A program made the position numbers and the translations under genes. Source: a virus. Taken from it: a stretch of DNA of 64,000 bases. Each line of letters starts with the position of its first letter. Within the stretch, counting starts at the first letter, position 1. The stretch lies in the IMG/VR virus record IMGVR_UViG_3300008120_009632, positions 23,452 through 87,451 of that record. One strand, given 5' to 3'. Of this stretch, positions 17,111 to 24,671 are shown one piece after another. The notes beneath the pieces are model-generated. The model made no database searches. It was not told where the DNA came from and saw only the letters and a list, made by a program, of their open reading frames with translations.

Positions 17111-17605
17111 TTATGGCACTTCATTGACTGTTACTGCTGACAAATAATCTTTTGATGGGAATATTCCAATCTCTCTGAATGTTGCAACCATTGCATCTAT
17201 ACTGGAACTAACCAAAATCATCAAAAAACTTTTTGTGTACTTATGTATAATAGATTCTGCAACAGATGGAACAAGGGGAATATCTATCGCTATAAAGACA
17301 GCATCATAAAATTGTGATAATAGTGACATTGCTATTTCTTTTTTATCTTTTCCTGCTAAACTTTTGCTTTTATTTTCTATACTTTGTACTATTTTAGCTA
17401 CTGCTAGTTGCAAAATTTTCCATGCTTGTGCAATAGCAACAGATTTAACTTCGCCTAGGATTTTTTGATTTTCTTGAATTAGGTTTTCTAGATCTACTTT
17501 TAGATTTTCTGCTTGGTACTGGAACTGGTTCATTTGATTGAGTATTTTCTGTTGTTGTTGGACTAGTAGAAGAATAGAATGTCTTTTTGATCTCTTTCCT
17601 ACCAT
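17111..17605 (-). CDS. Helical protein, possibly the second half of a frameshifted holin-like gene
   Basis: Up to 164 residues, helical, with QENQKILGEVKSVAIAQAWK and a C-terminal SFLMILVSSSIDAMVATFREIGIF segment. The frame overlaps the holin-like gene 17445-17798 by 161 bp. No ribosome site precedes ATG 17605 or ATG 17533. The first 25 residues look like an out-of-frame reading of the Ser/Thr/Pro linker of that gene, while the linker's last residues look like an out-of-frame reading of this helix. A single gene broken by an indel near 17490-17530, or a +1 frameshift, would explain both. Confidence 0.5.
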   Translation of the reverse strand: MVGKRSKRHSILLLVQQQQKILNQMNQFQYQAENLKVDLENLIQENQKILGEVKSVAIAQAWKILQLAVAKIVQSIENKSKSLAGKDKKEIAMSLLSQFYDAVFIAIDIPLVPSVAESIIHKYTKSFLMILVSSSIDAMVATFREIGIFPSKDYLSAVTVNEVP

Positions 17606-17798
17606 TTAAATATTTAACTAATATGGCTAATTGACCACCTATTAGTATAATACTTTCTACACCATGACTAACATCTCGTATCAAATCTTCTTTTTGTTGA
17701 GAATCTTCGCCAAATAACCCTATTAAATATAGTCCACTAAATATGAAACTGACTAATGTAAACCAAAATTCACTAGTTTTATAACCTGGTTTGATCAT
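17445..17798 (-). CDS. Holin-like membrane protein (N-terminal part)
   Basis: 117 residues with two hydrophobic helices (FWFTLVSFIFSGLYLIGLF and IILIGGQLAILVKYL) separated by a charged loop, and YKTSEFWFTL at the start, a pattern common in phage holins and related small membrane proteins. AGGGGA precedes the ATG. The C-terminal 40 residues become Ser/Thr/Pro then Arg/Lys/Ser-rich and are probably partly an artefact of a frameshift into the gene 17111-17605. Confidence 0.6.
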   Translation of the reverse strand: MIKPGYKTSEFWFTLVSFIFSGLYLIGLFGEDSQQKEDLIRDVSHGVESIILIGGQLAILVKYLNGRKEIKKTFYSSTSPTTTENTQSNEPVPVPSRKSKSRSRKPNSRKSKNPRRS

Positions 17799-17820
17799 AT
17801 TATATTTCCCCTAAAATATA

Positions 17821-18891
17821 TTAATATTCTAATAGCATACAATCTCCGGGATTTGCTGCCCAATCAGAGCATCCAACAGTATAACCAATTACAGAACCAT
17901 TATTCACATGTCTTTGTCCAATAAGACCTCTGTTTACAAAACTTATTCCTCTTAACTTACCCACCATTTCATTTGAATCTTGGTATTTATATACCATCGG
18001 TATTTTAACATATCTTCCAGATGGAGTTCTGAGTGAAGAAGAACCATTGCTTTGATTGGGTGTCATAACTAAATTTGAATATTTTATAGTACTTGTTCCA
18101 GGAGCAAATAATCCACAATGAGCATTAGAACTGCTTGATGCATGACCATGAATAAATCCTCTAGCGGCATTATTATAAAATGCACTACCAACAGCGGTAC
18201 CATTAAAATGATCTATACCCCATATACCATAAGTATTCCAAGGAACGCCATAAGCTGTAGAATGACCGCTAGTAATCATTCCATAAAGATTACCATCAGT
18301 TTCAGCATCAGAAGAGTGAGAACTTTCTGGATCCCATAAAGCTCCAGCAATACCTCCATTACTATATGATGCTGCAGTACTAACTCCTGTAGATATAAAG
18401 AAGACCGCTACTGACTCTTTACTTTCATATAAATGTATATTTCCAGTAAAAGTAGTTAATCCAGAATTTGCTGCTGCTCTGGATCCTAAAATTTTCCAAT
18501 ATCCAAAAGTTGAGCCACTAGTAAAAGGATTAGAATTATTCCAACTAGAAAAAGCACCAGCATTTTTAGTAATATTCATCATTAATGTATTAGTAGTATA
18601 AGTATCAGGACTAGCCATCGTAGGAGAAGGAGATGGTGTGGTGCTACTTCCAGCAATTAATATTTTTGCTGATCCTGCATTAGGTGTAACATGTAATGCT
18701 TCTGTTGTTCCAGCATTTTGATATCTGTCCCATGTTCCTGCTGAACCTGTGCCATTAGAACGCGATGATCCGTCTTGGTATGTGGAAGATGTTGCTAGTG
18801 TGTATATAGCATTCATTATAGTGTCTACAGTACCATTACTACTAATAGATGCTACTCCAACATATCTCCATTCAACCGGCATTAATGACAT
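17821..18891 (-). CDS. Ser/Thr/Gly/Asn-rich structural protein, probable tail fibre component
   Basis: 356 residues, extremely rich in Ser, Thr, Gly, Asn and aromatic residues, no signal peptide or membrane segment, few Lys/Glu. This composition is typical of beta-structured phage tail or adhesin proteins. Segments such as HSTAYGVPWNTYGIWGIDHF and a C-terminus GCSDWAANPGDCMLLEY are distinctive but not recognised. GGAG precedes ATG. It opens the large structural cluster. Confidence 0.7.
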   Translation of the reverse strand: MSLMPVEWRYVGVASISSNGTVDTIMNAIYTLATSSTYQDGSSRSNGTGSAGTWDRYQNAGTTEALHVTPNAGSAKILIAGSSTTPSPSPTMASPDTYTTNTLMMNITKNAGAFSSWNNSNPFTSGSTFGYWKILGSRAAANSGLTTFTGNIHLYESKESVAVFFISTGVSTAASYSNGGIAGALWDPESSHSSDAETDGNLYGMITSGHSTAYGVPWNTYGIWGIDHFNGTAVGSAFYNNAARGFIHGHASSSSNAHCGLFAPGTSTIKYSNLVMTPNQSNGSSSLRTPSGRYVKIPMVYKYQDSNEMVGKLRGISFVNRGLIGQRHVNNGSVIGYTVGCSDWAANPGDCMLLEY

Positions 18892-18900
18892 GTTTTACTC

Positions 18901-19080
18901 CTAATTAATGGTAGCTTCATACGAAATAAATTGTTCATAATTAATAGATCCAACATATACATCTAAAATATCAGAAGAATAATATTCTGGAGTAAATCCA
19001 CTTGGAAAAATACTCTGATCATATATTAGAATATTTCCTAGATATATTTTAGATATATTATTATTTAATATTATTGGCAT
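18901..19080 (-). CDS. Short tail-type protein sharing the SKIYLGN motif
   Basis: 59 residues from ATG 19080 (MPII start, like the neighbouring structural genes); an alternative start lies at 19092. It contains NNISKIYLGNILIYD, nearly the same as NNISKIFLGNNIVYS in the protein of 20454-21074. This motif occurs at the N-terminus of phage tail proteins and may dock them to a common baseplate partner. The rest (SGFTPEYYSSDILDVY) is unrecognised; the gene may be a truncated fibre. Confidence 0.55.
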   Translation of the reverse strand: MPIILNNNISKIYLGNILIYDQSIFPSGFTPEYYSSDILDVYVGSINYEQFISYEATIN

Positions 19081-19114
19081 AAATGTAATCAATATATGTA
19101 TATTAATGTATTAT

Positions 19115-19126
19115 ATATTATACACC
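19115..19126 (-). promoter_or_regulatory. GGTGTA-type promoter-like motif upstream of 18901-19080
   Basis: Minus strand GGTGTATAATAT in the 43-bp gap after the bifunctional glycosyltransferase gene, about 25-35 bp before the next start. One of the best matches to the GGTGTATAAT consensus. Confidence 0.5.
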
Positions 19127-19135
19127 AAAAATTGA

Positions 19136-20380
19136 TTATATTTCTAGCAGTCCTGGAAATCTAGGATTTTGATCTTTGATAGATATTAAATCTGCGAACA
19201 CAACAGGAATATTATTTATTCTCCACCAGCTTGAAGGATAATCTGTTTCTAGTCTGGAAATTTGGAACTTCACAGTATCATTTCTTATATATCGGGCCTG
19301 TTGTTGTTTAGTATAATACCAAAAACTATTTTGATTCCAAAAAGAAACGTGTGTAGGATCTTGAAATGCTCCTCTACCATCTGTTGATGGAACTTGTATA
19401 AAGACCCATCCTCCATGAACTAAAACTCTATGTATTTCTTTCATAGTTTTAAATGGATCTCGTAAATGTTCTATCACATGACTAGCATTAACAACATAAC
19501 AGGAATTATCTGGCATTGGTATTTCATCATTTAAATCACAAATAATATCTGATCCTTCTTGATCAATTGATATGTATCCTTTTCTACCATCTATGCCTCC
19601 GCCTATATCTATCATTTTTAGATTCTTTAGTTCAGCATCTCTTTCTGCAAGGCTTTGAATCCATTTATTTCTAAGTTGTACTGTTCCTGTTTGTATTTCT
19701 TTATTTCTTTCTAACCATGTATTTTCTCCATGTATCCTGTAAATGTATAATGGTTCTGGTATATGATAAAATTTAGTAATTAAATATGTTCTAATTATTA
19801 ATTCTTGATCATCTAATATAGATAAGTTATCATTATGGCCGCCAACTTTATGGTAAATTTCTTTTCTCCATGATCTAACATGATCTGGCGCGAACCATAT
19901 TAATGATACTGAATGACTACTTGGTTCAAATGATTGAGGAACCCATAAGCTTTTTCCATTATAGGATATTTTTTGGTGTTTCCATCCGTATGCTGTGTTA
20001 TATGGTTTAAAGTTCTCGTTAAGTTTAGCATTATCAGAATAAACAAATCCAACATCAGGATGATTCTCGTATGCTTGTTTTAGTTTTTCTAAGCATTGAG
20101 GTAATAGTATATCATCATGATCAACTTCTACCAAAATATCTCCAGAACCTAAATTAAATGCTTTATTTTTATGGTATCCTACATTAGTATTATTAGAATA
20201 GTCACAATATATTTTAACTCTATTATCTGGTGTTAAAAAATTAAAATGATCATGCGTTGCAGATCCATTGATATATATAATCCATTCCCAATTTTGATAG
20301 GTTTGTTTAGTAATAGATTGATATAATTCTTGTATATATGAAGTATTTTTATGTGTGGGAGTTATAATAGAAAATTTCAT
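19136..20380 (-). CDS. Bifunctional GT2 glycosyltransferase / class I methyltransferase
   Basis: 414 residues. Residues 1-220 are a GT-A family 2 domain: MKFSIITPTHKN, WEWIIYINGS, the metal-binding VDHDDILL, and DDQELIIRTYL. Residues 245-414 are an SAM-dependent methyltransferase of the methyltransf_11 type: KMIDIGGGIDGRKGYISID, DNSCYVVNASHVIEHLRDP, EIHRVLVHGGWVFIQVP. The fusion suggests that a sugar is transferred and then methylated, or two steps of one glycan. It is inserted among fibre genes, so a virion protein may be the target. Fusion of these two domains also occurs in bacterial surface glycan clusters. Confidence 0.88.
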   Translation of the reverse strand: MKFSIITPTHKNTSYIQELYQSITKQTYQNWEWIIYINGSATHDHFNFLTPDNRVKIYCDYSNNTNVGYHKNKAFNLGSGDILVEVDHDDILLPQCLEKLKQAYENHPDVGFVYSDNAKLNENFKPYNTAYGWKHQKISYNGKSLWVPQSFEPSSHSVSLIWFAPDHVRSWRKEIYHKVGGHNDNLSILDDQELIIRTYLITKFYHIPEPLYIYRIHGENTWLERNKEIQTGTVQLRNKWIQSLAERDAELKNLKMIDIGGGIDGRKGYISIDQEGSDIICDLNDEIPMPDNSCYVVNASHVIEHLRDPFKTMKEIHRVLVHGGWVFIQVPSTDGRGAFQDPTHVSFWNQNSFWYYTKQQQARYIRNDTVKFQISRLETDYPSSWWRINNIPVVFADLISIKDQNPRFPGLLEI

Positions 20381-20396
20381 AATATGTCCATGAGAA

Positions 20397-20425
20397 TAAC
20401 TATTGCATATCTAATATAATAGTTA
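20397..20425. repeat. Inverted repeat in the 73-bp gap 20381-20453
   Basis: TAACTATT and AATAGTTA are separated by 13 bases upstream of the bifunctional GT/MT gene. It has no U-tract, so it is no classical terminator. It could be an operator or simply an A/T-rich coincidence; no GGTGTA motif is present in this gap. Confidence 0.3.
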
Positions 20426-20453
20426 CAGATCCAAAATAGTCCAGATAATCTAT

Positions 20454-21074
20454 TTAAATTGTGTTTTGATCAACAAAGCCAAAGCAAAGAGTACAATAAT
20501 ACTCTGGAACTGTATAATTAAAAGTTACTGTGCTTGCTGTACCGTCTATTCTAATAATATTAAATCCTTCTTCTCCAGTAAATTGATAATATTGAGTACC
20601 ATTTACTCCGCTCTGATATGTTGTATCCATACTCCAAATTGGAGTAAATGGCACTGATACTATAACAGGAACAGGTAGTCCAGGTTGGCCAACACTAGCA
20701 AATGCGACCAAAGCATCTGTAACAGATTCGCTAAAAACTGCTGTGAATATTCCTGCTTGACTATTTAATATTTGAGTTCCACTAATTGGAATACCATATT
20801 GTTCTGGAAAAGTAGATGCTCCATACATACCATCATGAGTATTCATACCTCCGCCGTCTTGAGTAATTGACACCGTAATATCATTCTGGCCAATTCCAGA
20901 TGCTGAAGTTGCTGTGACAGAATTAATTGTCATCCATTGAAAACCAGAACTACCAAAAGAGGTTGTTGAATATACTATATTATTTCCTAAAAATATTTTA
21001 GAAATATTATTGCTTCCTAATTTAGCAGAGTTAATGTTGAAACTATTTAAGTATAGATCGCTATCTATTGGCAT
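20454..21074 (-). CDS. Tail-type structural protein with SKIFLGN motif
   Basis: 206 residues. The N-terminus MPIDSDLYLNSFNINS is followed by NNISKIFLGNNIVYS, the anchor-like motif shared with 18901-19080. The rest is a beta-rich domain with VTATSASGIGQNDITVSI and a C-terminus YCTLCFGFVD. It probably contributes to a tail fibre or baseplate spike. It directly precedes the bifunctional GT/MT gene in transcription order and follows the collagen-like fibre. Confidence 0.65.
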   Translation of the reverse strand: MPIDSDLYLNSFNINSAKLGSNNISKIFLGNNIVYSTTSFGSSGFQWMTINSVTATSASGIGQNDITVSITQDGGGMNTHDGMYGASTFPEQYGIPISGTQILNSQAGIFTAVFSESVTDALVAFASVGQPGLPVPVIVSVPFTPIWSMDTTYQSGVNGTQYYQFTGEEGFNIIRIDGTASTVTFNYTVPEYYCTLCFGFVDQNTI

Positions 21075-21083
21075 AAAGATTTC

Positions 21084-22367
21084 TTAATCATTGATTATAT
21101 ATAATGTATTTGGGTCGGGACTACTTATACTATCATAATTAGTTTGACTAAGTTGAACAATATTAGTAATAGTAGAGGCTCCTGTTATGCCAGTTATATC
21201 ACTAACAACCAAGTTATTAGGAAGTATTGCCTGTTCGCCTTGGTAACCCTGACTACCTTGTTCGCCTTGGTAGCCCTGATCACCTTGGTAACCCTGACTA
21301 CCTTGTTCGCCTTGGTAGCCCTGATCACCTTGGTAACCCTGACTACCTTGGTCTCCTTGATATCCTTGATCGCCCTGATAGCCTTGATCTCCTTGGTAAC
21401 CTTGTTCTCCTTGGTAGCCTTGATCACCTTGATAACCTTGGTAACCCTGATTTCCGTCATTACCTTGGTAACCCTGATCTCCTTGAAAACCTTGATCACC
21501 TTGGAATCCCTGAGTTCCTCCATTACCATCAGCACCTTGAGCACCTTGATCACCTTGGTAGCCTTGATCGCCTTGATCGCCTTGAAAACCTTGATTGCCA
21601 TCTGGGCCTTGAGACCCTTGTGGGCCTTCTAATCCTTGATTTCCGTCCGGACCTTGGTTTCCGTCCGGACCTTGGAATCCTTGATTACCATCTTGCCCCG
21701 GAAGGCCTTGATTGCCATCTGGTCCTTGGTTTCCAGAATCTCCTTGAGATCCTTGGAATCCAATATCTCCTTGGTTACCTTGATATCCTTGTTCCCCCTG
21801 ATAACCTTGATAACCTTGATCTCCTTGAAAACCTTGATCGCCCTGATAGCCTTGGTAACCCTGGTCGCCTTGTGGACCTTGATTACCAGAAAATCCTGCC
21901 TCTCCTTGATAACCTTGATCACCTTGATATCCCTGATAGCCTTGATCTCCTTGGTATCCTTGTTCACCTTGATAGCCTTGTTCGCCTTGATAACCTTGAT
22001 CTCCTTGAAAACCTTGAGCACCATCATTACCTTGAAATCCTTGATCCCCTTGATTTCCTTGATTACCCTGTTCACCTTGGTAGCCTTGTTCACCTTGGGA
22101 TCCTTGATCACCCTTGCTAAGAACTAATGTCCAATTTCCAGGATATGCTACTGGATTATAACCAGCAGCACCAATATAAGCTGTCATAACATACAATGAT
22201 CCGTTATATGTAATTGCCTGACCTTCTGAGTAAGTCACGCCGTCATTATATGCTCCTAAATAATTAAATGCTTGAGATCCTTGAGGACCAGCATCTCCTT
22301 GTGGACCTTGATCTCCTTGACTACCTTGCGGACCAGAATCTCCTTGAGATCCCTGATCTCCTTGCAC
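21084..22367 (-). pseudogene. Collagen-like fibre, 3' part after a frameshift
   Basis: The frame encodes about 420 residues: Gly-x-Gln/Gly-Tyr-Gln-Gly triplets, a non-collagen insert (FNYLGAYNDGVTYSEGQ, a carbohydrate-binding-like module near residues 33-85), about 270 residues of GxY triplets and a C-terminal cap of about 55 residues ending in PDPNTLYIIND. It continues the gene of 22256-22969 in a frame shifted by two bases; the only possible start is GTG within the repeat. Removing one copy of the 107-bp duplication at 22341-22554 would restore one gene from 22969 to 21084, about 590 residues. Gln-rich GxY repeats are typical of phage collagen-like fibres. Confidence 0.75.
21261..21350 (-). 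repeat. In-frame 45-bp tandem repeat in the collagen-like gene
   Basis: Two exact consecutive 45-bp copies (21261-21305 and 21306-21350), with a partial third copy just before (from 21241). Each encodes 15 residues, five GxY triplets. In contrast with the 107-bp repeat, it keeps the frame, so it alters only the fibre length. Confidence 0.85.
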
Positions 22368-22554
22368 TCCTTGATCTCCCTGAGATCCCTGATCTCCTTG
22401 ACTTCCCTGACTACCTTGAGATCCTTGGTCTCCTTGGTTTCCTTGATTCCTTGAGATCCCTGATCTCCTTGCACTCCTTGATCTCCCTGAGATCCCTGAT
22501 CTCCTTGACTTCCCTGACTACCTTGAGATCCTTGGTCTCCTTGGTTTCCTTGAT
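22341..22554 (-). repeat. Exact 107-bp tandem duplication that breaks the collagen-like frame
   Basis: Bases 22341-22447 and 22448-22554 are identical over all 107 positions by direct comparison, and the flanking bases differ. 107 is two more than a multiple of three, so the second copy shifts the frame by two. The 5' and 3' collagen frames differ by exactly this amount. Confidence 0.95.
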
Positions 22555-22580
22555 GGCCTTGTTCTCCTTGGAGTCCTTGA

Positions 22581-22663
22581 TTACCATCTGGCCCTTGGTT
22601 ACCGTCTGGCCCTTGATTACCGTCTGGCCCTTGATTACCGTCTGGACCTTGATTACCGTCTGG
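22581..22663 (-). repeat. 18-bp tandem repeats encoding GPDGNQ
   Basis: Four full and one partial 18-bp units with single-base variation (start positions 22581, 22599, 22617, 22635, 22653). In frame in the 5' collagen part. Confidence 0.85.
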
Positions 22664-22974
22664 ACTACCTTGAAAACCTTGCGGACCAGTATCTCCTTGA
22701 TCTCCTTTGGACCCCTGACTACCTTGAGAGCCTTGAACCCCTTGATATCCTTGAGGGCCTTGAACTCCTTGAAAGCCTTGGTTACCTTGGGTTCCTAAAC
22801 TTCCTTGATATCCTTGTGGGCCTTGAGCACCAGAACCTGAGGACAATAATGAATTGACGGTTATATATTCAGTAATAGCAGACCCACTAGGGTCACTCAT
22901 TATGACTAATAAATCGTTGCCGTTTATGTTTTCATTTTCTGGTAATTCATTAATTCTAATAATAGGCATTTATA

Positions 22975-23211
22975 TTAAACTCCTAATACGTTGCCATTAA
23001 TACTTCCGCCACCGCCACCGCCACCATAGTAGTAACTAGGATCATCAAATCTAGTTTCATATTTGGTTTCAATACTTGCAATATTAGGAGTATTGTTTAC
23101 GTATGTATTTAAAAAATCTTTATTTGTTGATCCTGTAACTTTTGTACTAATTATAATTGAACCATTTTTAATTGGATTGTTTTCTATACTCTTAACTATA
23201 TCTATAGCCAT
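22975..23211 (-). CDS. Small structural-cluster protein with poly-Gly end
   Basis: 78 residues: a soluble start (MAIDIVKSIENNPIKNGSI), a hydrophilic middle and a Gly-run GGGGGGGSINGNVLGV near the C-terminus. AAGGAG lies before the ATG, with a GGTGTA-type motif about 35 bp upstream. Probably a small tail or fibre-associated protein; no family recognised. It starts the transcription unit that carries the collagen-like gene. Confidence 0.6.
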   Translation of the reverse strand: MAIDIVKSIENNPIKNGSIIISTKVTGSTNKDFLNTYVNNTPNIASIETKYETRFDDPSYYYGGGGGGGSINGNVLGV

Positions 23212-23240
23212 AATTAAACTCCTTATTATAGTATATAATT

Positions 23241-23252
23241 AATTTATACACC
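23241..23252 (-). promoter_or_regulatory. GGTGTA-type promoter-like motif upstream of the fibre unit
   Basis: Minus strand GGTGTATAAATT in the 70-bp gap after the trypsin-like gene, about 30-40 bp before ATG 23211. The TATAAAT block resembles the T4-type late -10 element. Confidence 0.55.
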
Positions 23253-23281
23253 ATATGATATATTATATATTAGCCAATTAA

Positions 23282-24661
23282 CTAGAGGCTATCAATATGA
23301 GAATAACTATTATTTTTAGTACATCCAGCCTGATAATATGTAATTCCATTAATAATTACAGTATCTTGTGCTGATCTAGGATCATCAAAATCACAAACTG
23401 CTATTCTGGAAAGAACAGCATTAGTAGGAGGTGTTCCGGTTGTACTAGTATACGGATTACCACAAGGACTACCAGTATTAAAAGTATAACTATTATCCCA
23501 TGCTCTAATATTCATTTGATCAGCAATTTCATCTATTCTACAGAATAGAGCAAAATTTGTTCCAGCAGCAAATACCAATCCTACAATTTTTAACACACCT
23601 CCTATATCTGCTATTACAGCAGATCCAGAATCTCCAGGTACTATCGGATAATCTCCTCCATCTTCATATATAAAATATACAATATTATTAAATGTAATAA
23701 CATGACTATTCATAGAAACAGAGCTGGACGCTCCGACTAGATAAGGGATAAGCCTACAAGATACTGTTTCTTCCCATCCTTTTGGTCCAGTGGTTCTACC
23801 TGTAGAATATAATCTATTATTATCTGATAATAAATTATCTATTTCTAATGTTGTAGCGAATGGTAGTTTTGAAGTCATTTGTGGTAAAGTTGAGGGCTTA
23901 TGTATAGCAAATGATTGATTAGTGACTATATTATTATCTAAAAATAACACAGCACAATCAACAGTATTTCCCAATGTTTTTCTAAATGAAGAATACCTTT
24001 TGATTCTTGGGCCAGAAAGGAATAGGCCACCGGTACTAGTATCGTTACAGAGAGATCCTGGCGCTCCACTTATTGATGGGATTGGCGGCCAAGCTCTTTC
24101 TTCATATATATTATATGGATCATTTGTCTCTTGATTTTTTATTCTATCAGAAGCTAGAAATGGATTATTGCAAACAACGTGAGCATTTGTTATTCCAATA
24201 ATATTATTATCTACATTATCTATAGCTAAAAAACCCAATGTTCCAACAGTAAATGACCATTGTGTTTGTCCCCCAACTACGGAAGATGTTGCTCCGGTTG
24301 GGAATTGATATATTTCTTGTCCTCCTTTAATAGGATATAAAAATGCGGGATTTCCACGAAGTCTATTTATTTCGCTATCTAATGGTGATCTGCTATAACA
24401 TTCTATACCTGATGGCAAAGTTGATTGCTCGATAACATCTGTAGTATAAGAGTTACCTCCAATATTTACAGAAGACGGTAGAATTTCATCAGGATTTAAT
24501 TCTGATAATGGTTTTTTCTTATAAACACTAAAGACTATACCTATTTCATTTGTTCTTTGATTATTAACAAATTTATATCCTAATCCAACAGAGTGTACAT
24601 TTTCTGGAGTATCATTATACAAATCTGGTATTTGAGATTTTAACGCTTCTGTTAAATTCAT
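23282..24661 (-). CDS. Trypsin-like serine protease, probably virion-associated
   Basis: 459 residues without signal peptide. The chymotrypsin-fold triad is visible: His in IGITNAHVVCNN, Asp in GNTVDCAVLFLD, Ser in IVPGDSGSAVIAD, followed by KIVGLVFAAGT. The N-terminal 120 residues (VHSVGLGYKFVNNQRTN) match the lead domain of Nal1-like and related bacterial trypsin-like proteins. AGGAG precedes ATG. It may mature fibre proteins or cleave host surface proteins; located between propeller and fibre genes. Confidence 0.82.
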   Translation of the reverse strand: MNLTEALKSQIPDLYNDTPENVHSVGLGYKFVNNQRTNEIGIVFSVYKKKPLSELNPDEILPSSVNIGGNSYTTDVIEQSTLPSGIECYSRSPLDSEINRLRGNPAFLYPIKGGQEIYQFPTGATSSVVGGQTQWSFTVGTLGFLAIDNVDNNIIGITNAHVVCNNPFLASDRIKNQETNDPYNIYEERAWPPIPSISGAPGSLCNDTSTGGLFLSGPRIKRYSSFRKTLGNTVDCAVLFLDNNIVTNQSFAIHKPSTLPQMTSKLPFATTLEIDNLLSDNNRLYSTGRTTGPKGWEETVSCRLIPYLVGASSSVSMNSHVITFNNIVYFIYEDGGDYPIVPGDSGSAVIADIGGVLKIVGLVFAAGTNFALFCRIDEIADQMNIRAWDNSYTFNTGSPCGNPYTSTTGTPPTNAVLSRIAVCDFDDPRSAQDTVIINGITYYQAGCTKNNSYSHIDSL

Positions 24662-24671
24662 AATGTTTCTC

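Larger units (their letters stand above)
22256..22969 (-). pseudogene. Collagen-like fibre, 5' part with frameshifted tail
   Basis: 237 residues as read. Residues 1-46 are a globular head starting MPIIRINELPENENING, common in phage tail-fibre N-termini. Then Gly-x-Gln triplets run to about residue 175, including five GPDGNQ hexamers. After GDQGSQG the frame turns into a Lys/Glu-rich nonsense tail (IKETKETKD), the out-of-frame reading of the same repeat. The break coincides with the 107-bp duplication. The intact protein would be a trimeric collagen-like fibre with C-terminal cap encoded at 21084-22367. Confidence 0.8.

Noticed and set aside
21144-22127. Long plus-strand frames across the collagen-like gene
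   Set aside because: They are reverse readings of the GxY repeats, low in complexity, and lack a ribosome site; the minus-strand collagen frame explains them.
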